NCBI GenBank assembly: GCA_023248495.1
Contig: JAHFEK010000006.1
Span: forward strand, 1 to 64,000
Reading direction: 5' to 3'
From: Nitrospinales bacterium
Lineage (GTDB): Bacteria > Nitrospinota_A > UBA7883 > JACRGQ01
DNA: 64,000 bases
Position 1 is the stretch's first letter, and each line of letters opens with the position of its first letter. Positions 29,380-39,850 of this stretch are shown piece by piece. The notes under the pieces are model-generated. The model was given only the letters and a program-made list of their open reading frames with translations, was not told the origin of the DNA and did no database searches. A program made the position numbers and the translations under genes.

Positions 29380-30240
29380 ATGACAATCATCCGATGCGCG
29401 GTTACGCGCGTCTTTACCAACCGGGGCAAAAACGGTAATCCGCTGGGAGTGGTAACCGATACCGCAGGGCTTTCCGCCGGGCAGATGCAGAGTATCGCCC
29501 ATACCCTTGGCTACTCTGAAACATCCTTCGTTTTTTTCGACGCGAAGGGGGGGGACTACCGGGTTCGCTTCTTCACCCCGGATAAGGAAATTCCTTTCGC
29601 CGGACATCCGGCGCTGGGAACGCTCTTCGTGCTGCGCTCCCTGCGGCTGGTGCCAAAGAAAACGGCTTACATTCAGATAATCGGGCGGCGGAAGGTACTG
29701 CTGGAAATTATGCCGGACGGACTGATACGGATGGAACAGGGAAAACCCGCGTTCATGCCGGGAACGACCCGCGCGCTGGCCGCCGAGTTGGTGGGAGCGG
29801 CGGAAAACGAAGTCATCGGTGATCCGTTGACGGTTAGCACCGGGCTGCCGCACCTTATCATCCCGCTGAAAGGGGCGGCGCGGATTCGGGAGGCGCGCAT
29901 TCTCAATGCCGTGTACCAACACGTGAGGAAGAAAACCGGAGCATCCTGCGTGATGCCGTTCACCATCGACAAGGGCAAAATTCACTGCCGGATGTTCGCC
30001 CCGGCGCTCGGCATTGCCGAAGATCCGGCGACCGGAAGCGGATGCGGACCGTTGGCCGCCTACCTCGTGCGCCAGAAGCTTGTGGCGGCATCGGGCGAAA
30101 CCGCGACGCTTGAAATCCTGCAAGGGGGAGCAAAAAAATCGCTTCTCGCGGTGTGGGTGCGGCGGACGAGGGACGGCATCGCCTCGGTCGCGGTAGGAGG
30201 CTATTGCGTCATGTGCAAGCCACGCACGGTAAGGCTGTAA
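29380..30240 (+). CDS. PhzF family phenazine biosynthesis-like epimerase/isomerase
   Basis: VFTNRGKNGNPLGVVTDTAGLSAGQMQSIAHTLGYSETSFVF...RFFTPDKEIPFAGHPALGT...EDPATGSGCGPLAAYL. Confidence 0.93.
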   Translation: MTIIRCAVTRVFTNRGKNGNPLGVVTDTAGLSAGQMQSIAHTLGYSETSFVFFDAKGGDYRVRFFTPDKEIPFAGHPALGTLFVLRSLRLVPKKTAYIQIIGRRKVLLEIMPDGLIRMEQGKPAFMPGTTRALAAELVGAAENEVIGDPLTVSTGLPHLIIPLKGAARIREARILNAVYQHVRKKTGASCVMPFTIDKGKIHCRMFAPALGIAEDPATGSGCGPLAAYLVRQKLVAASGETATLEILQGGAKKSLLAVWVRRTRDGIASVAVGGYCVMCKPRTVRL

Positions 30241-30252
30241 CCGCTAGACCGA

Positions 30253-32415
30253 TTATGGGCTGGGGGATTCCGGCAGAGGAACCTTGGGAGCGATGAGCGG
30301 CGTGCTTTTTCCGCCGATGTCGCCGATCCCCTTCAGGTTAATGCTGAAAAATACCCTGTTCTCCATCTCGGAACGGGCCGCGCTACCGGAAAGGGGCTCG
30401 GTGCGCCGGCGCGAACCCGCGTTAAATGACACTCCCCAGCAGCACGATTCCCAATTCACCGTGGCGAGCGAACCGGTGGGTTCGTGGCGGTCTTCATCGT
30501 AGATAGCCGAAATTTCGGAGGAAAATGCCTTGCTAAACCGGTAGCCCAACAGTCCGGAAGAAAAGGTTGAGCGCGGGGTGTTCACGAAACGGCGGTCATA
30601 TGAAATATGAAAATCGTTCCATGTAAATCCCGCTTCCTGGCTCATGGCCGATGGCTCATGGTCATAGTGGTTGTACGCCAAGTCGGCGTTAAGGAGAAAC
30701 CATTCGGCGGGGTGGATTTTGAATTCCACCTTCAGGTCGGCCCATGGGCGCGTTTCCGTAATATCGTTCCGCTGCGCCTCGCGAAAGTCATACCCTTGGC
30801 TTACATTAAACCGCGCGATTTCATCGGTTCGCAGCCGGGAATAGACGCGGTTCAACAGCGAAAAAGTGGTGAGGGTCTGGGGAGCATGCTGATCCGCCAT
30901 ATCCAGTGGAACCGCATATTGGCGGACGTCACCGCCGATCTCGTATCCGGGAATATATATAAAATCCAGCCGGGGGGTGATGACATGCTTCCACCCCTCT
31001 TCGCCACTGTTAAATATCCGGTATATGCGCGGTCCCTCCACCCCCGCGCCGGCGGCATAATAATTCACCGCCAAGGCGCTGTTATCCGTGGTGGAACGGC
31101 TGTACCAGGTGGAACGCCCCTCCACCCACGGGGTAACATTGGCGAACGGGGATGCGGCAAACGGCAGTGACAAACGGGGACGCAGGTCGAAACGGCTGAT
31201 ATCGCCGCCGAGGCGGTTGGTGAAAAACGAAGCGGCCGACGCGCTCCCGTCCGCCACCAGCGGCGATCCGCCGATGTACTGGGGCATCGCCGCGAAGAGC
31301 AGTTCGGGCTGTTTGCTGAATATCTCGCCATCAATGGCTTCCATCTCGCGCTGATCGCGTCCCGTCATCGACAAGGCGTACGGCCCGCCGGTGGAATGGA
31401 CGTTGACGAACGAATCGGTGTAACGGCGGGTGCGCATCAAAATGCTGTCGTCAAATTCCTTGCCGTAACTGGTGCGGCTTTCGATATCCGCGCGGGCCAT
31501 GCTATCGATGTAATCGTTGATTTTCATGCGGTGGTCATATTTAGCGCTGTAGAGCGGCTGCTCAAGAATGCGGTCGTAAAGGTAGTCGAGATTCAGCTGG
31601 CCATAGGTGCGCTCGGCGTACGCGTAACGATATTCGACCCCTTCGTGGGCGCCGCGCCAATCCATCCAGTCCAGCGAGAGAGTGACGTCGTCCTGATCCG
31701 AAAGGGCGGCAAAATAATTGTTTTTCACCGTGGCCCCCGCCGTGGAGGAGTAGCCGATACCGGGAAGCAGAAAACCGCTCGTGCGCTTGGTGACCGCGGG
31801 CGCGAACCAATAGGGGGCATAAAAAACCGGCACATCGTAAAACAGGAGCGAGACCCCTTCGAATACGGCAATCCCCTCCATCCGCAGATCGAGATGGCGC
31901 GCCTTGAAAACCCATTCCTGATTGTCGGCCGGACAACTGGTGACAATCCCCTCATCCATTACGTAATGATCGGCGGACTGACGCTCGATTCTCTCGGCGG
32001 AAAAGGAGAGGCTTTTCCCAAAAACCCCTTTAGCGCCCCACAGGGTGCTGTAGCCGGTATCAAGGGAAAACTCCATGTTGCGGGCGGTGATGTCGGTGTT
32101 ATCAACCTGCAGCCGCACATCTCCCTGAATATGCCCCGTTTGGCTTTCACTTTGGATTGTGCATTCCTGGCCGGTGATGGTGAAATCGCCGTACCGTATC
32201 TCGATGCCGCCCTTGGCGTCCCACGTCTTTTCCGCGTCGGAATAGGCGATGCTGTCGGCGGTAATCTTAAATGTATCGCCGCCTTTCCCGCCCGCGGACT
32301 CCTGATGCGCCGGCGCGGAAACGGGCGGCGTCTCTTCAGCCGCGGCGGAAACCACAAAAAGAAAAAGCGCGCACACTGGCGCGCTTAATAAAGAAATCAG
32401 CCGGGGATTATGCAT
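30253..32415 (-). CDS. lptD: LPS-assembly protein LptD
   Basis: Signal peptide; OstA-like N-domain (FKITADSIAYSDAEKTWDAKGGIEIRYGDFTITGQECTI) and large beta-barrel with PVFYAPYW. Confidence 0.92.
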   Translation of the reverse strand: MHNPRLISLLSAPVCALFLFVVSAAAEETPPVSAPAHQESAGGKGGDTFKITADSIAYSDAEKTWDAKGGIEIRYGDFTITGQECTIQSESQTGHIQGDVRLQVDNTDITARNMEFSLDTGYSTLWGAKGVFGKSLSFSAERIERQSADHYVMDEGIVTSCPADNQEWVFKARHLDLRMEGIAVFEGVSLLFYDVPVFYAPYWFAPAVTKRTSGFLLPGIGYSSTAGATVKNNYFAALSDQDDVTLSLDWMDWRGAHEGVEYRYAYAERTYGQLNLDYLYDRILEQPLYSAKYDHRMKINDYIDSMARADIESRTSYGKEFDDSILMRTRRYTDSFVNVHSTGGPYALSMTGRDQREMEAIDGEIFSKQPELLFAAMPQYIGGSPLVADGSASAASFFTNRLGGDISRFDLRPRLSLPFAASPFANVTPWVEGRSTWYSRSTTDNSALAVNYYAAGAGVEGPRIYRIFNSGEEGWKHVITPRLDFIYIPGYEIGGDVRQYAVPLDMADQHAPQTLTTFSLLNRVYSRLRTDEIARFNVSQGYDFREAQRNDITETRPWADLKVEFKIHPAEWFLLNADLAYNHYDHEPSAMSQEAGFTWNDFHISYDRRFVNTPRSTFSSGLLGYRFSKAFSSEISAIYDEDRHEPTGSLATVNWESCCWGVSFNAGSRRRTEPLSGSAARSEMENRVFFSINLKGIGDIGGKSTPLIAPKVPLPESPSP

Positions 32416-32430
32416 GCTCCCCGGCCTTGG

Positions 32431-33003
32431 TTACAGAACAAATACGGCGAGCGCGACCACGGTATGCCACACGCGGCCTTTCACTATGGCGGTTTGGGTT
32501 ATATTGCGGGTGTTAACGATCTTGTTGCTGATCTTGAATACCTGGCGGCGCTCGTCCCAGCTCTGGCTTTCATCGAACTCTATGCCCAGCGTGGAAGCCA
32601 ACATCGCCGCGGCGAGATCCTCGGCATAGTCGCCGGCGCTTTTCTCCGTTTCGCCGTAGGAGTGGTGTTCGCTCAAATAGCCGTAGGCGTTCTTATCGGT
32701 GGGAATGGCGCACCCGATGCTGGTGGCGACCAGCCGGTGCGGCTCGTTGCTGGCTATGCGGGCCTGCACCACAAACGTGATGGAACCCGACTCAAGGAGC
32801 TTTTCCCCTTCTTTGCGGCTGACAATCTTGCAGCGCGGAGGAAGAATGGAGGACACGGTCACGAGATTGCAGCGTTCGACGCCCGCGTCGCGCAACGCCA
32901 GTTCGTACGAGCGGAGTTCTTCTTTATGAACCCCGACTCCCCTGGTGAAAAATAGTTTCCGCGGTACAAGGTTACTCACTGTCTTCTTTTGCCTCCACCC
33001 CAT
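32431..33003 (-). CDS. Pyruvoyl-dependent arginine decarboxylase
   Basis: PRKLFFTRGVGVHKEELRSYELALRDAGVERCNLVTVSSILPPRCKIVSRKEGEKLL...EPHRLVATSIGCAIP...GYLSEHHSYGETEKSAGDYAEDLAAAMLASTLGI; SS self-cleavage site in VSSILPP. Confidence 0.92.
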   Translation of the reverse strand: MGWRQKKTVSNLVPRKLFFTRGVGVHKEELRSYELALRDAGVERCNLVTVSSILPPRCKIVSRKEGEKLLESGSITFVVQARIASNEPHRLVATSIGCAIPTDKNAYGYLSEHHSYGETEKSAGDYAEDLAAAMLASTLGIEFDESQSWDERRQVFKISNKIVNTRNITQTAIVKGRVWHTVVALAVFVL

Positions 33004-34618
33004 CTATAAACCGGTTTGTGATTGGAACCCTTCGATCCCTCCCGAACGCTTTCGGCGTCAGCTTCACGCCCGGCGCCGTCTGGCGCCGTTTATACTCGCT
33101 TTTATCGACCAACGAGACCGTCTTCTTTACATCGCGTTCATCATAGCCAAGCGCAATTATCTCCACAACACTTTTTTCTTCTTCCACGTACAGCCGGAGC
33201 ACCGCGTCGAGCACGGCGTACTCCGGCAGGGAGTCGCTATCCAGCTGGCCGGGGCGCAATTCCGCCGATGGCGGCTTGGTGAGAGTGCCCTCCGGAATCC
33301 GGGAAAGTCCCGGCTGGCCGTTGATCCAGCGGCACACATCGTACACCCGTGTTTTGGGCAGATCCTTGATAACGGCGAAGCCCCCCGCCATGTCGCCGTA
33401 GAGGGTGCAATAACCGACGCCTAATTCGCTTTTATTGCCGGTGGCAAGCACCAGGGCGCCAAACTTGTTGCTCAGCCCCATGATGAGGCTCCCCCGGATG
33501 CGCGCCTGAATATTTTCCTCCGCCAGCCCCGGCGCGATACCGGCGAAAAGCGGCCCGAGGGCGCGGTCAAAACCATCCATCAGATCGGTTATGGGAATGA
33601 TGTCGAAGCGGATGCCGAGGTTGTGCGCCAACGCGCGGGCATCGGATACGCTTCCTTCGCTGCTGTATTTGGACGGCATCGCCACTCCCCACACCCGTTC
33701 CCGTCCCAACGCCGCCGCCGCCACGACCGCGGTGAGCGCGCTGTCGATCCCGCCGGAAAGGGCAACCAGCACGTTGCTGAAACCATTTTTTCCGACGTAG
33801 TCGCGGACGCCGAGTTTGAGCGCCTCCCATACGTTTTCCGGATACGGCAGCGGTGGCACGATCCGGTTTTTTGGCGAGCCGTCCCCCGCGTTCAGCGGCA
33901 CATCGGCGATCAGCAGATCCGGGGCGAATTCGCGCGCCGAGGCTATTATCACGCCATCCGCGCCGCAAATAAACGATCCGCCGTCAAACACCAATTCGTC
34001 CTGCCCGCCGATGAGGTTGCAATACACCAGCGGCTTGCCGCACTTTTTCGCAAAGGCCGTGGCCACGCCGCGGCGTTCCCCGGTCTTGCCCAAATGGTAG
34101 GGCGAGGAGGAAAGATTCAACAACAGATCCACATCGGGCCGGGCGCAACGCGCCACCACCGGCGACGCCTCCACCCAAATATCCTCGCAGATCGTAATCC
34201 CCACCCGCACCCCGTTCACCGCGACCGCGCAGCCATCGCCGGAAACGAAGTACCGCTTTTCATCGAACACGCCGTAGTTCGGCAACTCGGTCTTGTGCGC
34301 CACGGCGGCGGCGCGGCCATCCATCAGCACGGCGGCGGCGTTATAAAGTTTTCCTTCGTGGCGGCGGGGATAGCCCATCACCGCGGCGATGCCATGCGCC
34401 GATTGGGCGATTTCATCCACCGTCCGCCGGGCCGCGCGGATAAATCCTTCTTTGTACAGAAGGTCTTCGGGGGGATAACCGGTCACCGCCAGTTCGGGAA
34501 AAACAACGAGCGCCGCCCCCTCCTTTTTCGCCGCTTCGATGGCGGCGGTGATTTGTGAGGCGTTATGGGCAAAATCCCCCATCACCGTATTAATCTGCGC
34601 AAGCGCCACGCGAATCAT
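32972..34618 (-). CDS. nadE: Glutamine-dependent NAD+ synthetase
   Basis: N-terminal nitrilase domain (VVFPELAVTGYPPEDLLYKEGF), C-terminal NALSGGIDSALTAVVAAAALG; LVLATGNKSELGVGYCTLYGDMAGGFAVIKDLPKTRVY. Confidence 0.96.
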   Translation of the reverse strand: MIRVALAQINTVMGDFAHNASQITAAIEAAKKEGAALVVFPELAVTGYPPEDLLYKEGFIRAARRTVDEIAQSAHGIAAVMGYPRRHEGKLYNAAAVLMDGRAAAVAHKTELPNYGVFDEKRYFVSGDGCAVAVNGVRVGITICEDIWVEASPVVARCARPDVDLLLNLSSSPYHLGKTGERRGVATAFAKKCGKPLVYCNLIGGQDELVFDGGSFICGADGVIIASAREFAPDLLIADVPLNAGDGSPKNRIVPPLPYPENVWEALKLGVRDYVGKNGFSNVLVALSGGIDSALTAVVAAAALGRERVWGVAMPSKYSSEGSVSDARALAHNLGIRFDIIPITDLMDGFDRALGPLFAGIAPGLAEENIQARIRGSLIMGLSNKFGALVLATGNKSELGVGYCTLYGDMAGGFAVIKDLPKTRVYDVCRWINGQPGLSRIPEGTLTKPPSAELRPGQLDSDSLPEYAVLDAVLRLYVEEEKSVVEIIALGYDERDVKKTVSLVDKSEYKRRQTAPGVKLTPKAFGRDRRVPITNRFIDGVEAKEDSE

Positions 34619-35460
34619 TGCTTCTCCACCAATACCCCGGACGTGGTTTTATTCCGTATGACGCGAACCGTCGTTCCTTCCGCCTTCACCAAGCTCAAAA
34701 TAATATCGCCGAAGGCCATGTTTATTCTAAGCCGCACGGGAACTTGGTACTCGTCATCGGTGAGCCAGACATATAACAGGTTGCTATCGGTGAACGCTCC
34801 CTCGAATTTCAACCGGGAGATAAGCATAATGGTATCCACCTGCCCGTCAAGCGCGGTTATCCGCTCACGCTTTGCCACGGTAATCTCGGCGAAATAATTC
34901 TTGTTGTTCTCGAAAATCGGCACTTGCAGCTTCTGCCCCGGTGCCAGGCGTGTGGCGCGAATAAAGTATGCCGCGCCAAAAACGTCCTGCGCCCCGGGAT
35001 TGAGCGGAAACCTTTCGCGCGGCTTGTCGTCCTGCGTGACGCTGGCCGTGGCATGGGAATGATCGAATTCCAACAGTTTGTCCTTCGTGGTGGTGCTTTC
35101 GCGTATCACCGCCTTCATGCTCACGGGCAACCGTGTTTCCGGATCCCACAGCGAATCAAAATGGTCGTCCATCGTAAAGATTTTGGATATGACATTCATG
35201 GTCCACGTGTGCAAAATGAAGCGCAGTCCCGGGCGGCCGTCGGGTTGCACGCCATCGGCCACGTTCGCTTCAAACATACCGGCATCGAAAAAAAGCCACC
35301 GTCCGGAAAAAAGCAGCGACTCGCCCGGCTTGAACGGAAGATCCTGCGCGCGCGCGGAGGTGGCGGAAAGCAACAACAGCAGCACGAACAGCCAGACGGC
35401 TATTTCGTGTTGGTGGCGAATACGATCGACCACGGATCGAACTTTTTTAATCTGAAGCAT
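34615..35460 (-). CDS. DUF3108 domain protein
   Basis: Signal peptide; LPFKPGESLLFSGRWLFFDAGMFEANVADG...KQLQVPIFENNKNYFAEITV. Confidence 0.75.
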   Translation of the reverse strand: MLQIKKVRSVVDRIRHQHEIAVWLFVLLLLLSATSARAQDLPFKPGESLLFSGRWLFFDAGMFEANVADGVQPDGRPGLRFILHTWTMNVISKIFTMDDHFDSLWDPETRLPVSMKAVIRESTTTKDKLLEFDHSHATASVTQDDKPRERFPLNPGAQDVFGAAYFIRATRLAPGQKLQVPIFENNKNYFAEITVAKRERITALDGQVDTIMLISRLKFEGAFTDSNLLYVWLTDDEYQVPVRLRINMAFGDIILSLVKAEGTTVRVIRNKTTSGVLVEKQ

Positions 35461-36017
35461 GAATCGACCTGCAGGCCCGAGGCCTCGGCCAGATCCGCAA
35501 GCGCCAGGGTGGCGCGCCATCCCAACTTGCGGCAGACGGGATCCAACAGTTCCTCCGCCCGCGCAAGCAATTTTTTCTCGCTCAGAAAGTGGTTCACCAG
35601 CACAATCGGCTGGCCCGGCTTGCACACCCGTTTCATCTCGGCCACCGCCTTCACCGGATCCGGCACCACGCTGATGACGAACGTGGCGAGCACATGGTCG
35701 AAGTGACTATCGGGAAACTGCAAATTGCACGCATCCATCTCCATCAGGGTCACATGCTCCATGCAGTGCTTGCGCTTCTTCCGCTCCGCTTTTCGCAGCA
35801 TCGACCGGGAAAGATCGACGCCGGTTATGTGGCAATCACGCGGATAAAGGGGCAAGGTAAGGCCGGTGCCAACCCCCACGTCAAGTACCCGGTCATGGGG
35901 CCGAATTTTCATGCGCTGAATGGCATGCCGTTGACGCGGATAGAACATCAGCTTGAAAATGAAATCATAGACGTTGGAATAATTGTGATAAATCTTCTTG
36001 ATGTCTTCGTGATCCAT
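35400..36017 (-). CDS. Class I SAM-dependent methyltransferase (phospholipid N-methyltransferase-like)
   Basis: HNYSNVYDFIFKLMFYPRQRHAIQRMKIRPHDRVLDVGVGTGLTLPLYPRDCHITGVDLS. Confidence 0.88.
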   Translation of the reverse strand: MDHEDIKKIYHNYSNVYDFIFKLMFYPRQRHAIQRMKIRPHDRVLDVGVGTGLTLPLYPRDCHITGVDLSRSMLRKAERKKRKHCMEHVTLMEMDACNLQFPDSHFDHVLATFVISVVPDPVKAVAEMKRVCKPGQPIVLVNHFLSEKKLLARAEELLDPVCRKLGWRATLALADLAEASGLQVDSCFRLKKFDPWSIVFATNTK

Positions 36018-36103
36018 CGATACCCCTTATCCCCATTTCCCAACGTCGGCGGCCAGAATATCAGATTACCCTTTGATTTCCCAATGTCCGCGGCCCGCGT
36101 GGC

Positions 36104-37531
36104 TTAACGTGGCGCGGCGGAAAGGCTTTCGAAAAGCCCCGGCTGCTGGATATCCATGCCGGGGAGCGGCACCGGATACGCTCCGCTGAAACAGGCGGTG
36201 CAAAAGTCCGCGCCATGATCGCCGAATACTTTGAGCATCCGCTCGTTAGTGAGGTAGGTAAGTGATTCGCATCCCAGGTACCGCTGGATTTCCGGCACCG
36301 ATTTGTTGGCGGCGATCAGCTCCTCTTGACGGGGCGTGTCGATGCCGTAATAGCAGGGATTCGTGGTGGGGGGCGAGCTGATCCGCAGATGCACTTCGCG
36401 CGCGCCCGCCTGCCGGATGAGATTGATGATCTTGCGCGAGGTGGTGCCCCGCACAATCGAGTCGTCCACCACCACCACCCGCTTCCCCTCAATCAGCTTC
36501 TTGATCGGGTTGAGCTTTATCTTCACGCCGAAATGGCGTATCTGCTGAGATGGCTCGATGAAGGTGCGCCCCACATAGTGGTTGCGAATCAGCCCCATTT
36601 CGAACGGAATGCCGGATTCCTCGGCGTAGCCCATGGCGGCCGGCACGCCGGAATCGGGGACGGGGATGACGATATCCGCCTTGACCGGATTTTCCCTGGC
36701 CAGCTCGCGCCCAAAGGCCTTGCGGATGCCGTAGACCGACTCCCCAAAAACCATCGAATCGGGCCGGGCGAAATAGATGAACTCGAAAATGCAGTGCGCC
36801 GGGCGGCGCTTCGGAAACGGGTAGAACGAGCGCACCCCTTCGGGCGAGACAACGACCATTTCGCCGGGGTTCACATCACGCACATATTCCGCGCCGATGA
36901 GGTCGAACGCGCAGGTCTCCGAAGCGAATACCGTCGCGCCGTCCAGCTTGCCCATCGCCAGCGGGCGGAAGCCATTGGGGTCGCGCACCGCCACCATCTC
37001 GTCTTCGGTCATCAACAGCAGCGAATAGGCCCCCTGCACCTGCATGAGGGCGTCCACCGTGCGGGAGATGAAATTTCCGGCGGTCGATTTGGCGATAAGG
37101 TGCACGATCACCTCGGTATCGATGCTGCTGCGGAAGATGGAGCCGAGGTCTTCAAGGCGGCTGCGGGCTTCGGCGGCATTCACCAGGTTGCCGTTGTGCG
37201 CCACCGCCAGCGCCCCCAGCGAATAGTTGATGGCGACCGGCTGCGCGTTTTTCAGCAGCGATTCGCCGGTGGTGGAATAACGGTTATGGCCGATGGCCAC
37301 GTCGCCGCGCAGAAGCTCTATTTTATCTTTACTGAAAATATCCGCCACCAGCCCCATGCCGATCTCGGCGTGATGCGAGGCGCGGTCGGAGGTGACAATG
37401 CCGGTGCTCTCCTGCCCGCGGTGCTGCATGGCGTATAGCCCCAAATAGGCAAGGTTGGCCGCCTCGGGGTGGCCGTAAACGCCGAACACCGCGCACTGAT
37501 CGTGAAACTTTCCCTCTTCATTCTGCATCAT
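36104..37531 (-). CDS. purF: Amidophosphoribosyltransferase
   Basis: [35 protein letters not shown]...[21 protein letters not shown]. Confidence 0.96.
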   Translation of the reverse strand: MMQNEEGKFHDQCAVFGVYGHPEAANLAYLGLYAMQHRGQESTGIVTSDRASHHAEIGMGLVADIFSKDKIELLRGDVAIGHNRYSTTGESLLKNAQPVAINYSLGALAVAHNGNLVNAAEARSRLEDLGSIFRSSIDTEVIVHLIAKSTAGNFISRTVDALMQVQGAYSLLLMTEDEMVAVRDPNGFRPLAMGKLDGATVFASETCAFDLIGAEYVRDVNPGEMVVVSPEGVRSFYPFPKRRPAHCIFEFIYFARPDSMVFGESVYGIRKAFGRELARENPVKADIVIPVPDSGVPAAMGYAEESGIPFEMGLIRNHYVGRTFIEPSQQIRHFGVKIKLNPIKKLIEGKRVVVVDDSIVRGTTSRKIINLIRQAGAREVHLRISSPPTTNPCYYGIDTPRQEELIAANKSVPEIQRYLGCESLTYLTNERMLKVFGDHGADFCTACFSGAYPVPLPGMDIQQPGLFESLSAAPR

Positions 37532-37684
37532 TTTTTGATTATACCTTACCCCTCCCGTTTAGCGGTAGGGGGATGAAACATGACCAGGAAAATTTGCATC
37601 TTTCAACACTCAAACAGGGGCTTCCATTTCTGAAATGTGGTATCCTTTTGATTAAGGTTAAGGGTTATTGCTAATGGGGTTCTG

Positions 37685-38671
37685 ATGAATATTAAATACA
37701 TAGATTTATTCGCGGGAATAGGCGGTTTCAGAGTTGCCGCCAATCAATCATTTGTGGAAAACAACCTTACAGGGCAATGCGTATTTTCCAGCGAAATCGA
37801 TAGAAACGCGAGGGAAGAATATTGCGCCAATTTTGGTGAATATCCTTCGGGCGACATAACTAAAATCGACGCCAGATTAATCCCGGATCATGATTTATTG
37901 TTTGCTGGGTTTCCTTGCCAGCCTTTTAGCATCATTGGCAATGGAAAGGGTTTTGTGGATACCAGGGGAACGCTTTTCTTTGATATCGCTCGGATTTTAG
38001 ACGCAAAACGTCCAATGGCTTTTGTTTTGGAAAATGTTAAGCGCCTAGTTAGCCATAACAATGGGAAAACATTGCAAAAAATCCTCAAGACTCTTCGCGA
38101 TCTCGGCTATTTTGTGGACTTTAAGGTATTAAATGCCTTAGATTATGGCCTTCCCCAAAAAAGAGAGCGTGTCTTCATTGTCGGTTTTCACAAACCAATG
38201 GTCTATTTTTGGCCTTCCAAGCATAATTTTATGAAACCCCTATCGGAAATTCTTGAAAAAAAGGTGCCGAATAAGCATTTCGCCTCTGAACAAATTGTTT
38301 TTAAAAGAAAAACTCGGCATTCGCCTAAGTATCATCCGTCCATCTGGCACGAAAATAAATCTGGAAATGTAAGCTCCTATCCATTTTCATGCGCCCTGCG
38401 AGCTGGCGCTTCGTACAATTATCTTCTTGTTAATGGAGAGAGAAGACTTACCCCTAGGGAGATGTTACGGCTTCAGGGATTTCCGGAAAATTTCAAAATA
38501 GTCGTCCCCGATTCTCAAATAAGAAAACAGGCGGGCAATTCCGTCCCCGTTAACGCCGTAAAGGCCGTAATTGATTCTTTAGTACCCCACTTAAAGGCCG
38601 AATTGCAATTGAGCATGGTCTCGGAAAGGGTAAAACCATACCGGAGAAAAAATGGCAGACGAGTCGCCTAA
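37685..38671 (+). CDS. DNA (cytosine-5-)-methyltransferase
   Basis: KYIDLFAGIGGFRVAANQ, LFAGFPCQPFSIIGNGKGF, FVLENVKRLVSHN, QAGNSVPVNAV. Confidence 0.95.
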   Translation: MNIKYIDLFAGIGGFRVAANQSFVENNLTGQCVFSSEIDRNAREEYCANFGEYPSGDITKIDARLIPDHDLLFAGFPCQPFSIIGNGKGFVDTRGTLFFDIARILDAKRPMAFVLENVKRLVSHNNGKTLQKILKTLRDLGYFVDFKVLNALDYGLPQKRERVFIVGFHKPMVYFWPSKHNFMKPLSEILEKKVPNKHFASEQIVFKRKTRHSPKYHPSIWHENKSGNVSSYPFSCALRAGASYNYLLVNGERRLTPREMLRLQGFPENFKIVVPDSQIRKQAGNSVPVNAVKAVIDSLVPHLKAELQLSMVSERVKPYRRKNGRRVA

Positions 38672-39395
38672 ATTAAGAACGGTAAATAAGGTTAGGCCTC
38701 CGTTTGCCCTGAATGATTTTCCAAAGAATTTCGGCTACATAATAGGCGAAGAGCTTGTTTACCTTCTTGCCACAAAGGGAAGAGCCGATCTTGAAGGTGG
38801 CGAATGGGAAGCGATTTTCGCAAAAAGCATTGGTGCAGAGTGGAAACCTTCAAATGTTGGGCTGGATGATGTTGTGCTAGAATCATGTGCTTGGGGTGCT
38901 AAGACAGTTAAGGCCAAAACGCCAAGTAAGCAAAAAATCGTACGATTAATTTCAGGAAGAAATTCCCTCGGCTACTCCTTTAATGTTGACGATGTTACAA
39001 AGCCAGCGCTAAATGACGTGGGAAATAAAGTTCTCCATATATGGAATGAACGGGTTGCCGATATCCGCAAACGACATAAACACTTAAGAACCATCGTTAT
39101 GGTTAAATCCGATGACCTTTCGGAAGTACTTATTTTTGAGTTTGAAACCATAAGATACGATGCAGAACTTTATACATGGACTTGGAATAAAAGAAAAAAC
39201 CTTGAAGGGGTCGAAAAAAGTTCGGGTGAACATAAGTTCACATGGCAGCCTCACGGTTCCCAATTCACCATTATTGAAACAGTCCCCCAGAATGGATTGA
39301 TAATCAGAATTAAAAAGCCGAAAAAACTTGATAGAGGCAAGGTGCTAAAAGAATTGGGCTTCGACAAAAGCTGGGTTACGGTTATTAGAAAGTAG
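38652..39395 (+). CDS. Putative type II restriction endonuclease (unclassified)
   Basis: 20-nt overlap with the methyltransferase and directly followed by vsr; possible nuclease core GLDDVVLESCAWGAKTVK. Confidence 0.65.
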   Translation: MADESPKLRTVNKVRPPFALNDFPKNFGYIIGEELVYLLATKGRADLEGGEWEAIFAKSIGAEWKPSNVGLDDVVLESCAWGAKTVKAKTPSKQKIVRLISGRNSLGYSFNVDDVTKPALNDVGNKVLHIWNERVADIRKRHKHLRTIVMVKSDDLSEVLIFEFETIRYDAELYTWTWNKRKNLEGVEKSSGEHKFTWQPHGSQFTIIETVPQNGLIIRIKKPKKLDRGKVLKELGFDKSWVTVIRK

Positions 39396-39850
39396 TGGAG
39401 AAAATATCTTCGCAAAAACGCTCCCAAATTATGAGAGCGGTAAAATCAAGAAATAACAAATCAACCGAACTACTGTTAATCCGTCTTTTTAAAAACCACC
39501 ACATTATCGGTTGGCGGAGATTTCCCAAAATCACAGGCAACCCCGATTTTTATTTTCCGAAGTTTAAAGCCGTAATCTTCGTGGATGGTTGCTTTTGGCA
39601 CGGTCATTCCTGCCGGAAAAAGTATCCCGCCACAAATAGCCAATATTGGAAAACTAAAATCAGCAACAACAGACGCCGCGATAAAAAAATTTCCAAAGAA
39701 TTAAAATTGCGTGGTTACAGGGTCATTAGGATATGGGAATGTGACCTTAAGAAAGCAATGCTTAAGAGAAATTTACTTCCTCGGCCTTTCAAACAGCTTA
39801 TTGATGTAATCCGCCAAACGATAGTGCCGCCTACGCGAAGTCGCCGGTGA
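39395..39850 (+). CDS. vsr: Very short patch repair (Vsr-like) endonuclease
   Basis: SQIMRAVKSRNNKSTELLLIRLFKNHHIIGWRRFPKITGNPDFYFPKFKAVIFVDGCFWHGHSC...RGYRVIRIWECDL. Confidence 0.92.
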   Translation: MEKISSQKRSQIMRAVKSRNNKSTELLLIRLFKNHHIIGWRRFPKITGNPDFYFPKFKAVIFVDGCFWHGHSCRKKYPATNSQYWKTKISNNRRRDKKISKELKLRGYRVIRIWECDLKKAMLKRNLLPRPFKQLIDVIRQTIVPPTRSRR

